From positions 1 through 13,791 of the forward strand of contig DAOVTY010000059.1 in assembly GCA_030632865.1 (NCBI GenBank): a DNA stretch of 13,791 nt. Reading direction: 5' to 3'. Positions 7,480 through 13,791 of the stretch are shown one piece after another. This DNA is from Bacteroidota bacterium (GTDB lineage Bacteria; Bacteroidota; Bacteroidia; Bacteroidales; Prolixibacteraceae). The position numbers and the translations under genes are program-made. Below the pieces are notes generated by a model. It was not told the DNA's origin, did not search any database, and was given only the letters and a program-made list of their open reading frames with translations. Numbering within the stretch: position 1 is the stretch's first letter; the number at the start of each line of letters is the position of its first letter.

Positions 7480-8673
7480 ATGAAAATTCTATTATTACTA
7501 TTAATTGTTATTACACTATTTATTGGTGGTTGTAAATCGAAATATCCCGGAGTCCCAAAACAATATATTGCACTATTAGATTCTGCCAATGTAATAGCAG
7601 GAGACAATGCTGAACAAATTTTCTCTGCACTGGAAAATAGTTCAATACAGCAAAAAGAGGCAGCAGCATTCCTTATTGCTTATATGCCGGCAAAAGATTT
7701 AAAAACACTTTCAACCGAGTTTGTTTCAGACCAAATTAATGGTGCATTAAAAGTGCGAAACGAATTTGAATGGTGTAAAAGTTTGCCAGATTCTATTTTT
7801 TTAAATGAGGTTTTGCCATATTATAGTTTAGATGAATATCGGGATAATTGGCGCGATAATTACTACAATCGTTTTTCGAAATATGTGAAAAATTGTAAAA
7901 CAATTCGTGAAGCCATTGACTCAGTTAATCTGAATATTCGCGATGAGTTGGAAGTAGATTATAATACAAAGCGAAGTATAGTAAATATTAGCCCTTTTCA
8001 ATCTGAAAAAGAAAATATGGCAACTTGTACCGGACTATCATTTCTGTTGGTAGATGCATTTCGTTCTGTTGGAATTCCTGCACGAATTGCCGGCACACCA
8101 TTGTGGACAAACATGCGAGGAAATCACAGTTGGGTGGAAGTTTATATTGATGGCGAGTGGTATTTTACAGAATATTATCCTGATGCATTAAACAAAAGTT
8201 GGTTTCTTGCAGACGCAGGAAAAGCTGACCCCGAAAAACCAATTCACTGGATTTATGCAGCTTCTTATAAACCAACCGGCACTTATTTCCCGAGAGTTTG
8301 GAAGAAAGATGCAAAAGATATTAACGGGGTAAATGTTACGGATAGTTATATTCAATTGTACGAAAAACAATTGTTAGGTGAAAAATTAGAAGCAGACGAA
8401 ATGTTAGTCGATGTGGTTTTATATAAAGAACCCAGCTTAGAAAGTGCCGACAATAGAATGTCAGAAAAAGTTACTGTTTGGGATGGTGATAAAAAAGTGG
8501 TGTTTGGTTATACTCCAACATCAACTGACGATTTAAATAAATTCTTAAAATTTAAATTGAAAAAAAATGTGAAATACAGGTTTGAATTTGTAGATACTAA
8601 AGGCAATGAAAAATCGAAAATAATTGAGTTTAATAACAATTTGGATAAAGTTTTGAAACTTGTTCAAAATTAG
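7480..8673 (+). CDS. Transglutaminase-like domain lipoprotein
   Basis: A 397-residue exported lipoprotein. Residues 1-17 form a lipoprotein signal peptide (hydrophobic run, then FIGGC), with Cys18 as the lipidated residue; the next residues KSKYPG give no clear hint of inner or outer membrane. A helical N-terminal part (about 30-165) precedes a transglutaminase/papain-like core: Cys183 in ATCTGLSFLLVDAFRSVGIPAR, His216 in GNHSWVEVYIDGEWYFTEY, and Asp235 in YYPDAL, a complete Cys-His-Asp triad. The C-terminal 100 residues look like a beta sandwich (VTVWDGDKKVVFGYTP, KYRFEFVDTKGN). Such secreted bacterial proteins act as proteases, peptidases or cross-linkers; the substrate is unknown. It follows ribBA by only 48 bases and may share its transcript, though no functional link is evident. 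It converges on aroA with 26 bases between, without a clear terminator. Confidence 0.85.
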   Translation: MKILLLLLIVITLFIGGCKSKYPGVPKQYIALLDSANVIAGDNAEQIFSALENSSIQQKEAAAFLIAYMPAKDLKTLSTEFVSDQINGALKVRNEFEWCKSLPDSIFLNEVLPYYSLDEYRDNWRDNYYNRFSKYVKNCKTIREAIDSVNLNIRDELEVDYNTKRSIVNISPFQSEKENMATCTGLSFLLVDAFRSVGIPARIAGTPLWTNMRGNHSWVEVYIDGEWYFTEYYPDALNKSWFLADAGKADPEKPIHWIYAASYKPTGTYFPRVWKKDAKDINGVNVTDSYIQLYEKQLLGEKLEADEMLVDVVLYKEPSLESADNRMSEKVTVWDGDKKVVFGYTPTSTDDLNKFLKFKLKKNVKYRFEFVDTKGNEKSKIIEFNNNLDKVLKLVQN

Positions 8674-8699
8674 CTTTTTCGGTCTTGATATTTTATGGT

Positions 8700-9938
8700 T
8701 TAATCATTCTCTGAAATTACAAATCCATTTTTTTTTAAATCTTTCCAAAAGTTAGGATACGATTTTGTAATTACCATCGGATTTTCAATTTGCAGATTAA
8801 TTCTGGCAAGTGCCATTGGTGTAAAAGCAAGTGCCATTCGGTGGTCGTGGTAGGTTTTTATGGTTGGAATTTCTTCTTTTTGTGCAAAATTAATTGTTCC
8901 ATCCCATGCTAATTCTCCATGTTTAGGCTCTGTAAGTTCTGCTCCAAATTTAGCAAGTTCATTTTGCAAAGCAGCAATTCTATTGGTCTCTTTTATTTTT
9001 AGTGTTTTTAATCCTGTAAAACTAAAAGGTATTGTTTTTGCAACGCATAAACAAGCCATAGTTTGTGCAATATCAGGATTCTCAATAAAATCTAAATTAA
9101 GCTTTTTGGGAATAATATTTTCCCTTTTCGAAATCAAAATACCATCTGATTTCTGAATTGAATAAACTCCAAATTCCTCAAACCAACTTGCAATATTTGC
9201 ATCGCCTTGTAAGCTCTTAAGTTGTAGGTTTTCAAGTAAAATATCTCCTGCATCAACCAGTGCTAAAATCTGATACCAGTACGAAGCGCCCGACCAGTCA
9301 GCTTCAATTGTAAAATCAATTGGTAAATAAGTTTGCTCGGGCACATTAATCTCATTCTCATTCCACTGATATTGAACTCCAAATTTAGTCATCAAATTCA
9401 ACGTGAGTTCTATATACGATCGAGAAGTAATTTCTCCTTTCAACTTTAATGTTAATCCATTTTCAATTGTTGGTGCAATTAAAAGTAATGCTGAAATATA
9501 TTGACTCGAAATGCTACCATCTAACTCAATTGTTTCCCCTTTTAAATGCGAACCAAGAATTTTAAGTGGTGGATAATTATCATTTTCTAAATATTCAATG
9601 TTTGCACCAAGTTTGTTTAGTGCATCAACTAATATTCCGATTGGTCTTTGTTGCATTCTTTCTGAACCCGTTATTTCCCACAAACCTGCAATTTTTGCCA
9701 AAAAAGCTGTTAAAAAACGCATGGCAGTTCCAGCATGTCCAATGTCAAATTTATTTGAATTTGAATTTAGTGCAGTCTGCAAAACCTTTGTGTCGTCGCT
9801 GTCAGATAAATTATGAAGTGGGTACGGACTGTAACACAAAGCATGGATAATTAATGCGCGGTTACTAATGCTTTTCGAAGCTGGTAAATTAATTCTACCG
9901 GTAATATTTTTTGTATTTGCAGAAATATTATAGATCAT
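8700..9938 (-). CDS. aroA: 3-phosphoshikimate 1-carboxyvinyltransferase (EPSP synthase)
   Basis: A 412-residue cytoplasmic enzyme joining phosphoenolpyruvate to shikimate 3-phosphate in the sixth step of the shikimate pathway. Family landmarks are in order: LPASKSISNRALI (Lys22, Ser23, Arg27 at the substrate site), GHAGTAMRFLTA (67-78) at the PEP site, QRPIGILVDAL, SSQYISALLL, DWSGASYWY, the catalytic Asp289 in ENPDIAQTMA, Glu317 and Arg320 in KIKETNR, and YHDHRMAL with Arg367. All catalytic residues seem present. The Gly equivalent to E. coli Gly96 is kept (Gly70), but the residue equivalent to Asn94 is His68. It is slightly shorter than the 427 residues of E. coli. It lies 28 bases after aroB on the same strand, so the two are very likely co-transcribed, with aroA second. 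Confidence 0.95.
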   Translation of the reverse strand: MIYNISANTKNITGRINLPASKSISNRALIIHALCYSPYPLHNLSDSDDTKVLQTALNSNSNKFDIGHAGTAMRFLTAFLAKIAGLWEITGSERMQQRPIGILVDALNKLGANIEYLENDNYPPLKILGSHLKGETIELDGSISSQYISALLLIAPTIENGLTLKLKGEITSRSYIELTLNLMTKFGVQYQWNENEINVPEQTYLPIDFTIEADWSGASYWYQILALVDAGDILLENLQLKSLQGDANIASWFEEFGVYSIQKSDGILISKRENIIPKKLNLDFIENPDIAQTMACLCVAKTIPFSFTGLKTLKIKETNRIAALQNELAKFGAELTEPKHGELAWDGTINFAQKEEIPTIKTYHDHRMALAFTPMALARINLQIENPMVITKSYPNFWKDLKKNGFVISEND

Positions 9939-9966
9939 AATTATCGGTGTTTTCTGTTGTTAATTC

Positions 9967-11031
9967 TTATAATCCGTTATAAAAATCCAACGCCTCAAAA
10001 ATTAATTCTTTATCGCAATCTTGGTTAATTTCAATTTTACCAATTTCCCGGATTAAAGTAAAATTTATTCTTCCCGATTCATTCTTTTTATCGTGGGTCA
10101 TTAATTCATAAAGTCGGTTATAATCACTTCTATTAAATTCAAATTTACCATAAATTTTTAGTAGCCAATTAGTAATATTCGCTACCGTTTTTACTTGAAA
10201 ATCACATTTTTTTGATGAAAGAAAAAGTTCTGTAACCATTCCAAAAGCAACAGCATAACCATGCAGAATTGGGCGTTTTTGTTCCATTGCCAAACTCTCA
10301 AATGCATGCCCAGCTGTATGTCCAAAATTCAATGCTTTTCTAATATTTTGCTCAGTAGGATCGTTGCTTACAAAATACTCTTTTACGTTTACCGAATGTT
10401 CTATTATCTCTTGTAACAAGTTGTAATCAATATTATCAAAATCAAACTTTTTTAATTCATTTAAATGTTCGGTACTGTAAATTAACCCGTGTTTTATCAT
10501 TTCGGCATAACCCGATATGAAATTTTCTCTGTCTATGGTTTTTAAAAAATCTGTATTTATAATTACGGCAACCGGCTCTTTAAAAGTTCCAACTTCGTTT
10601 TTTAAACCATTAAAGTTAATTCCGGTTTTTCCCCCAACCGATGCGTCAACCTGAGAAAGCAGTGTGGTAGGAACATTTAAAAAGTCAACTCCGCGTTTAA
10701 AAGTTGTTGCTGCAAATCCTGCCAGATCAGTTAACATTCCGCCACCAATATTTATTAGGAGAGATTTTCTGTCGCCACCATTTTCCGAGAGAAACTCCCA
10801 TATTTTTGCAACAGATTCAATTTTTTTATTGTTTTCGCCAGCCGGAATTACAACTTTTTTTATTTCGTTAGTAGCAAAAAAATCATCAAATTTATTTATC
10901 CAAAGTTCGTTGACAGTCTCTTCGGTAGCTAAAAAAATCTTCCCTTTGGCATATTTATTTATCCAAATCTGAAGTTCCTTTTCAATTAAACGGCTATAAA
11001 TTATTTTTGATGATATTCTTGAATTTTCCAT
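9967..11031 (-). CDS. aroB: 3-dehydroquinate synthase
   Basis: A 354-residue cytoplasmic NAD- and metal-dependent enzyme that cyclises DAHP to 3-dehydroquinate, the second step of the shikimate pathway. The NAD-binding stretch NIGGGMLTDLAGFAATTFKRG (94-114) is followed by VPTTLLSQVDASVGGKTGIN (120-139). The metal ligands are Glu177 in GYAEMIKHGL, His238 in NFGHTAGHAFE, and His257 in LHGYAVAFGM. Length and order match the family. It is the first gene of an aroB-aroA pair on the minus strand and is transcribed divergently from a small membrane-protein gene. The ATG at 11031 fits; upstream on the minus strand TAACTTTA is only a partial match to the -7 consensus, so its promoter is not certain. 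Confidence 0.95.
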   Translation of the reverse strand: MENSRISSKIIYSRLIEKELQIWINKYAKGKIFLATEETVNELWINKFDDFFATNEIKKVVIPAGENNKKIESVAKIWEFLSENGGDRKSLLINIGGGMLTDLAGFAATTFKRGVDFLNVPTTLLSQVDASVGGKTGINFNGLKNEVGTFKEPVAVIINTDFLKTIDRENFISGYAEMIKHGLIYSTEHLNELKKFDFDNIDYNLLQEIIEHSVNVKEYFVSNDPTEQNIRKALNFGHTAGHAFESLAMEQKRPILHGYAVAFGMVTELFLSSKKCDFQVKTVANITNWLLKIYGKFEFNRSDYNRLYELMTHDKKNESGRINFTLIREIGKIEINQDCDKELIFEALDFYNGL

Positions 11032-11062
11032 ATCTTGCTGCTAAATTGTGATAAAGTTATAA

Positions 11063-11070
11063 TAAATTTG
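11063..11070 (+). promoter_or_regulatory. -7 promoter element for the small membrane protein gene
   Basis: TAAATTTG matches TAnnTTTG on the plus strand, 56 bases before the ATG at 11127. No TTG sits at the standard spacing (candidates are 14 or 25 bases away). It would drive the membrane protein and probably dprA. Confidence 0.4.
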
Positions 11071-11102
11071 AGTTTTAATATTTTAAACTCAGAATCGATT
11101 CT
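11069..11102. repeat. Two adjacent palindromes between aroB and the divergent gene
   Basis: TGAGTTT (11069-11075) is repeated inverted as AAACTCA (7-base-pair arms, about nine-base loop), immediately followed by the perfect 12-base palindrome AGAATCGATTCT (11091-11102). They lie just after the plus-strand -7 box and upstream of aroB on the other strand. They could be an operator or a 5' leader structure; no T-tract follows, so a terminator is unlikely. Confidence 0.45.
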
Positions 11103-11126
11103 AATTCTTTGAAATTTAATAATAGA

Positions 11127-11579
11127 ATGAAGCTAAATAATAGGCAACAAGCAACAAAATTTAAGCGGGTATTTTTTTTGGTAAGTATTTTTATTGCACT
11201 CAGTGCACTGGCACTTTTTTTATTGGATCATACTATATACGGTCTTGCCAGCGTTGGGGTTTTTTCTATTTGGTATCTTTATTTTCATGTTGCCGATTAT
11301 CAGTTTATAGAATTTAGTGATGAAAATAACAAGGTAGTTTTACGATATTTTAAAGCCATTCGTTTCAGAAAAGCTTCATACAGTTCAATAGAATTTCCAC
11401 AACATTTGTTGCGAAAAGTTTATTTCGAAAATTCTATCTTCGGAAAAATGTCAGACATCTCATTTGAGGTACAAACAAAACGTGGTCTTGCAGAATACCC
11501 TTCTGTTAGTTTATCGGCGGTTTTGTTTGAAGATAGAGTTAAAATTCAAAATGCATTGCACAATATAACCTATAAATAA
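11127..11579 (+). CDS. Small two-helix membrane protein of unknown function
   Basis: A 150-residue protein I do not recognise as a named family. A basic N-terminus (MKLNNRQQATKFKR) precedes two membrane helices (about 15-33 and 36-55), so the N-terminus is probably cytoplasmic. The remaining 95 residues are soluble and rich in predicted beta strands (YQFIEFSDENNKVVLRYF, SDISFEVQTKRG) with a last helix, a layout reminiscent of bacterial PH-like domains fused to paired helices; that likeness is only an impression. An in-frame TTG at 11109 would add six residues, but the ATG at 11127 is the more usual start and puts the positive charges next to the first helix. dprA begins 24 bases after its stop, suggesting one transcript; a role in DNA uptake cannot be claimed from that alone. 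Confidence 0.7.
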   Translation: MKLNNRQQATKFKRVFFLVSIFIALSALALFLLDHTIYGLASVGVFSIWYLYFHVADYQFIEFSDENNKVVLRYFKAIRFRKASYSSIEFPQHLLRKVYFENSIFGKMSDISFEVQTKRGLAEYPSVSLSAVLFEDRVKIQNALHNITYK

Positions 11580-11603
11580 ATAAATAAATTCCCCAAACAA
11601 ACA

Positions 11604-12707
11604 GTGAACGATAATCTTAAATATAAAATTGCAATTTCTTTAATTCCTGGTATTGGCGGAATATTAGCTCGTAATTTGGTCGCTTACGTTGGAAGTGTGG
11701 AAGGCGTTTTTTCCGAGTCGCTAAAATCGTTGGTTAAAATCCCCGGAATTGGAGAAGTTAATGCAAAACGCATTAAAAATTCTGACGTTCTTGAACAAGC
11801 AAACAAAGAGATTGATTTTATAGAAAAACATAAAATAGCCACCTATTTTTTTACTGATAATAATTTTCCTCGACGGTTAAAAAATTGTATCGATTCGCCA
11901 ATAATGATTTACTCGAAAGGGGAAATGAATTTAGACGAACAGCGCATTATTAGTATTGTTGGAACTCGCAATGCAACAGATTATGGCAAACATATTTGTG
12001 ATGAAATAATACAGCAGTTTGCTAAACGAAATTATAAAATTATTGTAGTTAGCGGACTCGCATACGGAATTGATATTCAGGCGCATAAATCAGCACTCAA
12101 ATGTAATATTCCTACCGTTGGCGTTGTTGGGCATGGCTTGGATAGATTGTATCCTTCGTTGCATAAAGAGACTGCAAAAAAGATGATTTTAAATGGCGGT
12201 TTGGTTACCGATTTTGTAAGTGGTTCAAAAATAGATCCCGCTAATTTTATACGGAGGAATAGAATAATTGCAGGGCTTGCCGATGCAACTATTGTTGTTG
12301 AATCGGCAGCAAAGGGAGGCTCACTTATTACTGCTGATATTGCATCGTCCTATAATCGCGATGTGTTTGCATTTCCTGGCAGAGCTGGAGATGCTTATTC
12401 TAAAGGCTGCAATCAACTTATCCGAAATAGTGGTGCAACTTTAATTGATGGAATCGACGATTTGGAATATTTTATGGGATGGGAAAATGACTCAAAAGAG
12501 AAAAATACTCAATCTACTTTGTTTGTTGAGTTAAATGAAAAAGAGCAGCAAATTGTTGACCTGCTGAGAAAAGAAGGTGAGCTTTTTATAGACCAGATTT
12601 CTGCAGAAATGAGACTGCCAACAAGTAGGGTTTCTACTACCTTGCTTAATTTAGAGTTTAAAAATGTGTTAGCAGTTTTACCTGGGCAGGTATATAAGTT
12701 GAGGTAA
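11604..12707 (+). CDS. dprA: DNA-processing protein DprA
   Basis: A 367-residue cytoplasmic protein that binds incoming single-stranded DNA and loads RecA during natural transformation. The N-terminal part (1-65) has a helix-hairpin-helix-like LVKIPGIGEVNAKRIK. The Rossmann-like DNA-binding domain (about 95-285) carries the family signatures SIVGTRNATDYG (117-128), VVSGLAYGIDIQAHKSAL (148-165), the 'D..NF..RNR.IAGL' segment (DPANFIRRNRIIAGL, 211-225), VVESAAKGGSLITA, and FAFPGRAGDAYSKGCNQLI (256-273). A C-terminal winged-helix domain (about 307-367) is present. All domains are complete. The GTG at 11604 is chosen because the conserved N-terminus begins at once and the next in-frame ATG is residue 101. 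It follows the small membrane protein by 24 bases. Retention of intact DprA hints at transformation ability, but the gene is widespread in species not known to be competent. Confidence 0.94.
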   Translation: MNDNLKYKIAISLIPGIGGILARNLVAYVGSVEGVFSESLKSLVKIPGIGEVNAKRIKNSDVLEQANKEIDFIEKHKIATYFFTDNNFPRRLKNCIDSPIMIYSKGEMNLDEQRIISIVGTRNATDYGKHICDEIIQQFAKRNYKIIVVSGLAYGIDIQAHKSALKCNIPTVGVVGHGLDRLYPSLHKETAKKMILNGGLVTDFVSGSKIDPANFIRRNRIIAGLADATIVVESAAKGGSLITADIASSYNRDVFAFPGRAGDAYSKGCNQLIRNSGATLIDGIDDLEYFMGWENDSKEKNTQSTLFVELNEKEQQIVDLLRKEGELFIDQISAEMRLPTSRVSTTLLNLEFKNVLAVLPGQVYKLR

Positions 12708-12729
12708 TTGGCTGATTTTATTATTTTTG
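12699..12729 (+). promoter_or_regulatory. Promoter of the DEAD-box helicase gene
   Basis: TTG at 12699-12701 (inside the end of dprA) is spaced 20 bases from TATTTTTG (12722-12729), an exact TAnnTTTG. This is the best two-part promoter match in the window. Transcription would start near 12736, leaving a leader of almost 90 bases before the ATG at 12824. Confidence 0.6.
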
Positions 12730-12741
12730 CAGAAAATCGGC
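12711..12741 (+). terminator. Possible terminator of dprA
   Basis: GCTGATTTT (12711-12719) pairs with AAAATCGGC (12733-12741), nine base pairs with one G-T pair, just after the dprA stop. The 13-base loop is large and the following ATATTTT is a poor T-tract, so termination would be weak. Confidence 0.35.
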
Positions 12742-12823
12742 ATATTTTAACGTTGTAACAAATAGCTGAAATTAATTTAAGTAAAGCTTTTTTGTAATTG
12801 TTTTGCTCGTAAATAATACTTGG

Positions 12824-13791
12824 ATGAAAAAAACTTTCGAAGAACTAAAAATAGCAAAGTCGATATTGAAATCGTTAAACGATATTGGTTTTATCGATCC
12901 TACTCCAATTCAACAACAAGCGATCCCTAAAATTAATTCGGGGGTGAATATTGTAGGAGTAGCACAAACTGGAACAGGAAAAACGGCTGCTTATCTTCTG
13001 CCCCTTTTAACTAAACTCAGAAAGCCCGAAGGAGTTGCTCCTAGAGTTGTAATAATTGTACCAACTCGTGAACTTTCTATTCAGGTTGGCGAGGATGTAG
13101 CAGAACTTACTACTTATTCTGAATTGAGACATGCATCTATTTTTGGTGGAATTGGATGGACAAAACATGCTGACTTGTTGGAGCCAGGAATAGATGTTTT
13201 GATTGCCACACCCGGGCGAATGTGGGATTTGTATCAGGCAGGAGTACTAGTTTTGAAAAAAGTAAAATATCTGGTTATAGACGAAGCAGACCGAATGTTA
13301 GACATGGGGTTTTTACCTCAGTTAAAACAATTGCAAGAGGTAATTCCAGCAAAAAAACAGAACCTTTTGTTTTCGGCTACCTTTTCTGAAAGTATTGAAA
13401 AACTGGCTGAAGAGTTTTTAGATTATTACGAAAAACTAGAAGTTGCGCCAACGGCAACGCCTGTTGAAAAAGTTACACAAATTGCGTATCGAGTGCCAAA
13501 TTATCGAACTAAATTAAGTTTGATTGAAGCGTTATTGGAAAATGAAGAGACCTTTACACGAGTTGTTATTTTTGTAAAAACTAAAGAACATGCCGAAGGG
13601 GTTTTTAGAGTAGTTCAACGAAAATCGACTGGCGAAACGCGAATTCTTCATTCTAATAAAGGACAAAATGCACGGATAAATTCTATCCAGGCATTTAAAA
13701 GTGGCGATGTAAGAGTGTTGATTACAACCGATGTTTCGGCACGCGGAATGGACGTTAGTAAGGTGAGCCACGTAATTAATTTCGACATTCC
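12824..13791 (+). CDS. DEAD-box ATP-dependent RNA helicase (3' partial)
   Basis: The frame runs off the right end after 322 residues. RecA-like domain 1 is complete: Q motif (FEELKIAKS...GFIDPTPIQ, Gln30), motif I AQTGTGKT (47-54), Ia PTRELSIQ (80-87), GG, TPGR (129-132), motif II DEAD (153-156), and motif III SAT (184-186). Domain 2 shows motif IV VVIFVKTK and motif V TTDVSARGMD (301-310); motif VI lies beyond the window. DEAD-box enzymes unwind short RNA duplexes with ATP, usually in ribosome assembly, RNA decay or cold adaptation. The compact N-terminus resembles the RhlE-type group, but the distinguishing C-terminal tail is missing, so no symbol is given. The ATG at 12824 places the Q motif at the usual distance. 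The gene has its own promoter and a leader of almost 90 bases. Confidence 0.93.
   Translation, partial: MKKTFEELKIAKSILKSLNDIGFIDPTPIQQQAIPKINSGVNIVGVAQTGTGKTAAYLLPLLTKLRKPEGVAPRVVIIVPTRELSIQVGEDVAELTTYSELRHASIFGGIGWTKHADLLEPGIDVLIATPGRMWDLYQAGVLVLKKVKYLVIDEADRMLDMGFLPQLKQLQEVIPAKKQNLLFSATFSESIEKLAEEFLDYYEKLEVAPTATPVEKVTQIAYRVPNYRTKLSLIEALLENEETFTRVVIFVKTKEHAEGVFRVVQRKSTGETRILHSNKGQNARINSIQAFKSGDVRVLITTDVSARGMDVSKVSHVINFDI

Noticed and set aside
13532..13771. 79-codon minus-strand frame at the right end
   Set aside because: It is antisense to the helicase gene, whose motifs are unmistakable on the plus strand.

Overview
This is an AT-rich stretch of a Bacteroidota chromosome. I infer the phylum from four things. 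Several genes are preceded by the Bacteroidota -7 promoter element TAnnTTTG. Clear Shine-Dalgarno sequences are absent. The tRNA lacks an encoded CCA. The gene families are typical of the phylum: a START-like protein, a long LptF/LptG-type permease, a fused RibBA and a transglutaminase lipoprotein. Genus cannot be read from the window. Most of it is ordinary core genome, and I found no CRISPR array, insertion sequence, phage gene or recognisable defence locus.

Left edge (1-1560). An ORF already open at the window edge joins about 66 residues of a SCO1/SenC copper-chaperone domain in frame to an HPr kinase/phosphorylase-like P-loop domain. The SCO part stops before the region where its copper-binding His should lie, so this is either a deletion fusion or an assembly chimera. 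A 494-base stretch without protein genes follows. It holds the 3' half of a tRNA-like gene that keeps its terminator, then the terminator of an intact tRNA with anticodon CAT (1480-1553, minus strand). This is the least ordinary part of the window.

Centre (1701-8673, all plus strand). A START-like domain protein is followed by lptG-type permease, a GT4 glycosyltransferase and a membrane GT2 glycosyltransferase. The last three are linked by two ATGA stop/start overlaps and so look translationally coupled. They suggest joint work on cell-envelope glycans: synthesis of a sugar chain and transport of a lipid-linked glycan such as LPS. ribBA follows from its own likely promoter and supplies both first-committed steps of riboflavin synthesis. 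Next comes a secreted lipoprotein with an intact transglutaminase-like Cys-His-Asp triad.

Right side. On the minus strand, aroB (11031-9967) and aroA (9938-8700) form a two-gene shikimate-pathway operon, convergent with the lipoprotein gene. Divergent from aroB, across a palindrome-rich intergenic region, are a small two-helix membrane protein and dprA (GTG start). A DEAD-box RNA helicase with its own promoter starts at 12824 and runs off the right end.

Main points for a second look: the SCO/HPrK-like junction near 197-206, the tRNA relic as a possible scar of an integrative element, the glycosyltransferase pair between lptG and ribBA, and a dprA terminator hairpin whose loop contains the helicase -7 box.
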